Source of the DNA: Pseudomonadota bacterium
Lineage (GTDB): Bacteria; Pseudomonadota; Gammaproteobacteria; Burkholderiales; Sulfuriferulaceae
Assembly (NCBI GenBank): GCA_021794855.1
Contig: JAJYPZ010000082.1
Coordinates: forward strand, 1-6,091
Reading direction: 5' to 3'
DNA length: 6,091 nt
Position numbers and translations under genes: made by a program. Below the pieces are notes generated by a model. That model did not search any database and was not told where the DNA came from. It saw nothing but the letters and a program-made list of their open reading frames with translations. This document shows, piece by piece, positions 5,413-6,091 of the stretch; the stretch's first letter is position 1; each line of letters begins with the position of its first letter.

Positions 5413-6091
5413 ATGGATTCCATCAATACCAACCTTGCCTCGTTGTATGCACAAAACAACCTGGCCAAATCGCAGTCTTCCGTCGCTACTTCGATCCAGC
5501 GTCTTTCTTCCGGCCTGCGCATCAACAGCGCGGCGGACGACGCAGCCGGCTACGCGATTTCGCAAAACATGACGACCCAGATCAGCGGCGACAATCAAGC
5601 AGCTCTGAACGCCAGCAACGGCGTGTCCCTGGCCCAGACCGCCCAAGGCGACATGTCCACCATCCTGACCAACCTTCAGACCATGTACGGCCTCGCAGTG
5701 GAAGCCTCCAACGCCACCAACACCTCGGCCGACCGCGTCGCGCTGAACGATCAGATGCAACAGTTGCTGCAGCAAAACAACCTGACCGCACAATCGTCCA
5801 ACTTTAACGGCGTGAGCTTGCTTAACGGTACATTTAACGGCGAAACCTTCCAGGTCGGCGCGAACAACTCCACCAGCGACCAGATTTCGATTTCCGGCAT
5901 TTCCAGCATGCTCAATACCGCATTGGGCGGCAGCGGTACCTCTTATCAAACCTCGGTAACCGGCACAGCTACTACCGCCGCACTGGCAGCCGGCGATCTT
6001 ACGCTGAACGGGTTCCAGGTCGGCGCAAGCACGATAGGTTCAGGTGCCGGGCAAGCTGCCGATAGCGCTTACTCCATTGCGCAAGCCATCA
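5413..6091 (+). CDS. fliC: Flagellin, 5' part (runs off the window edge)
   Basis: The first 226 residues of flagellin, the filament subunit exported by the flagellar type III system, are present with no stop before the window ends. The N-terminal D0/D1 signature is clear: INTNLASLYAQNNL, QRLSSGLRINSAADDAAGYAIS and NGVSLAQTAQGDM, then FNGVSLLNG at about 131-140. After residue 145 the sequence becomes the variable surface region, with a Flagellin_IN-like motif at 193-226 (AAGDLTLNGFQVGAS...SIAQAI). The usual RxRELAVQ helix segment is changed to TMYGLAVE (residues 90-97), and position 114 is Gln instead of the Glu of Salmonella FliC. Two sigma-28 promoters and a repeat-bearing leader precede the gene. 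Genes such as flaG, fliD and fliS commonly follow flagellin and may lie downstream. Identity is certain; whether it is the major or a secondary flagellin is not. Confidence 0.95.
   Translation, partial: MDSINTNLASLYAQNNLAKSQSSVATSIQRLSSGLRINSAADDAAGYAISQNMTTQISGDNQAALNASNGVSLAQTAQGDMSTILTNLQTMYGLAVEASNATNTSADRVALNDQMQQLLQQNNLTAQSSNFNGVSLLNGTFNGETFQVGANNSTSDQISISGISSMLNTALGGSGTSYQTSVTGTATTAALAAGDLTLNGFQVGASTIGSGAGQAADSAYSIAQAI

Noticed and set aside
5277..5807. A 176-codon + strand frame starting with GTG over the flagellin leader and start
   Set aside because: It overlaps flagellin out of frame, has no Shine-Dalgarno, and its later part is low-complexity Arg/Ser/Gln-rich sequence typical of a shifted reading of a real gene.
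5395..5949. A 184-codon - strand frame antisense to flagellin
   Set aside because: It is the complement of a certain flagellin gene, with no recognisable domain; long antisense frames are expected opposite codon-biased GC-rich genes.

Overview
The window reads as a chromosomal stretch from a flagellated Gram-negative bacterium. The flagellin, a NarL-type two-component pair, a soluble GGDEF protein and FliA-type (sigma-28) promoters all fit a gammaproteobacterium. Moderate GC in genes with AT-rich spacers would suit an aquatic or methanotroph-like lineage (Methylococcales), but that placement is a weak inference from style only. All five recognisable genes are on the + strand. I see no tRNA, rRNA, insertion sequence, phage gene or CRISPR array.

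Layout. Positions 1-307 are an AT-rich spacer with a perfect 15-bp inverted repeat (73-105) and a small hairpin (274-288) just before a good ribosome binding site. Positions 308-1147 encode an exported TPR protein with a membrane segment, a glycine zipper and an acidic tail. It ends before a strong hairpin terminator (1209-1239). Positions 1299-2762 and 2765-3409 are a tightly coupled pair: a soluble PAS-PAS histidine kinase of the HisKA_3 class and a NarL/FixJ response regulator. Positions 3576-5144 encode a catalytically intact diguanylate cyclase with an I-site. From 5413 to the end of the window lies the 5' part of a flagellin gene, which continues past the edge.

How it may work together. 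The most informative part is the control DNA. Flagellin is preceded by two tandem matches to the sigma-28 consensus, both with exact 11-nt spacing (5199-5225 and 5285-5311). The -35 of the second lies in one arm of an inverted repeat, and its leader holds a helically phased array of 10-bp direct repeats. The cyclase gene has a weaker match with the same geometry (3467-3493). This suggests that a c-di-GMP-producing enzyme is made together with the flagellar filament as a late flagellar gene, with a two-component system beside it as a candidate regulator. The flagellin also lacks most of the residues that form the conserved D1 hot spot recognised by TLR5 in Salmonella FliC. No obviously new multi-gene defence or biosynthetic system is present; the novelty lies in the regulatory architecture and the unusual flagellin.
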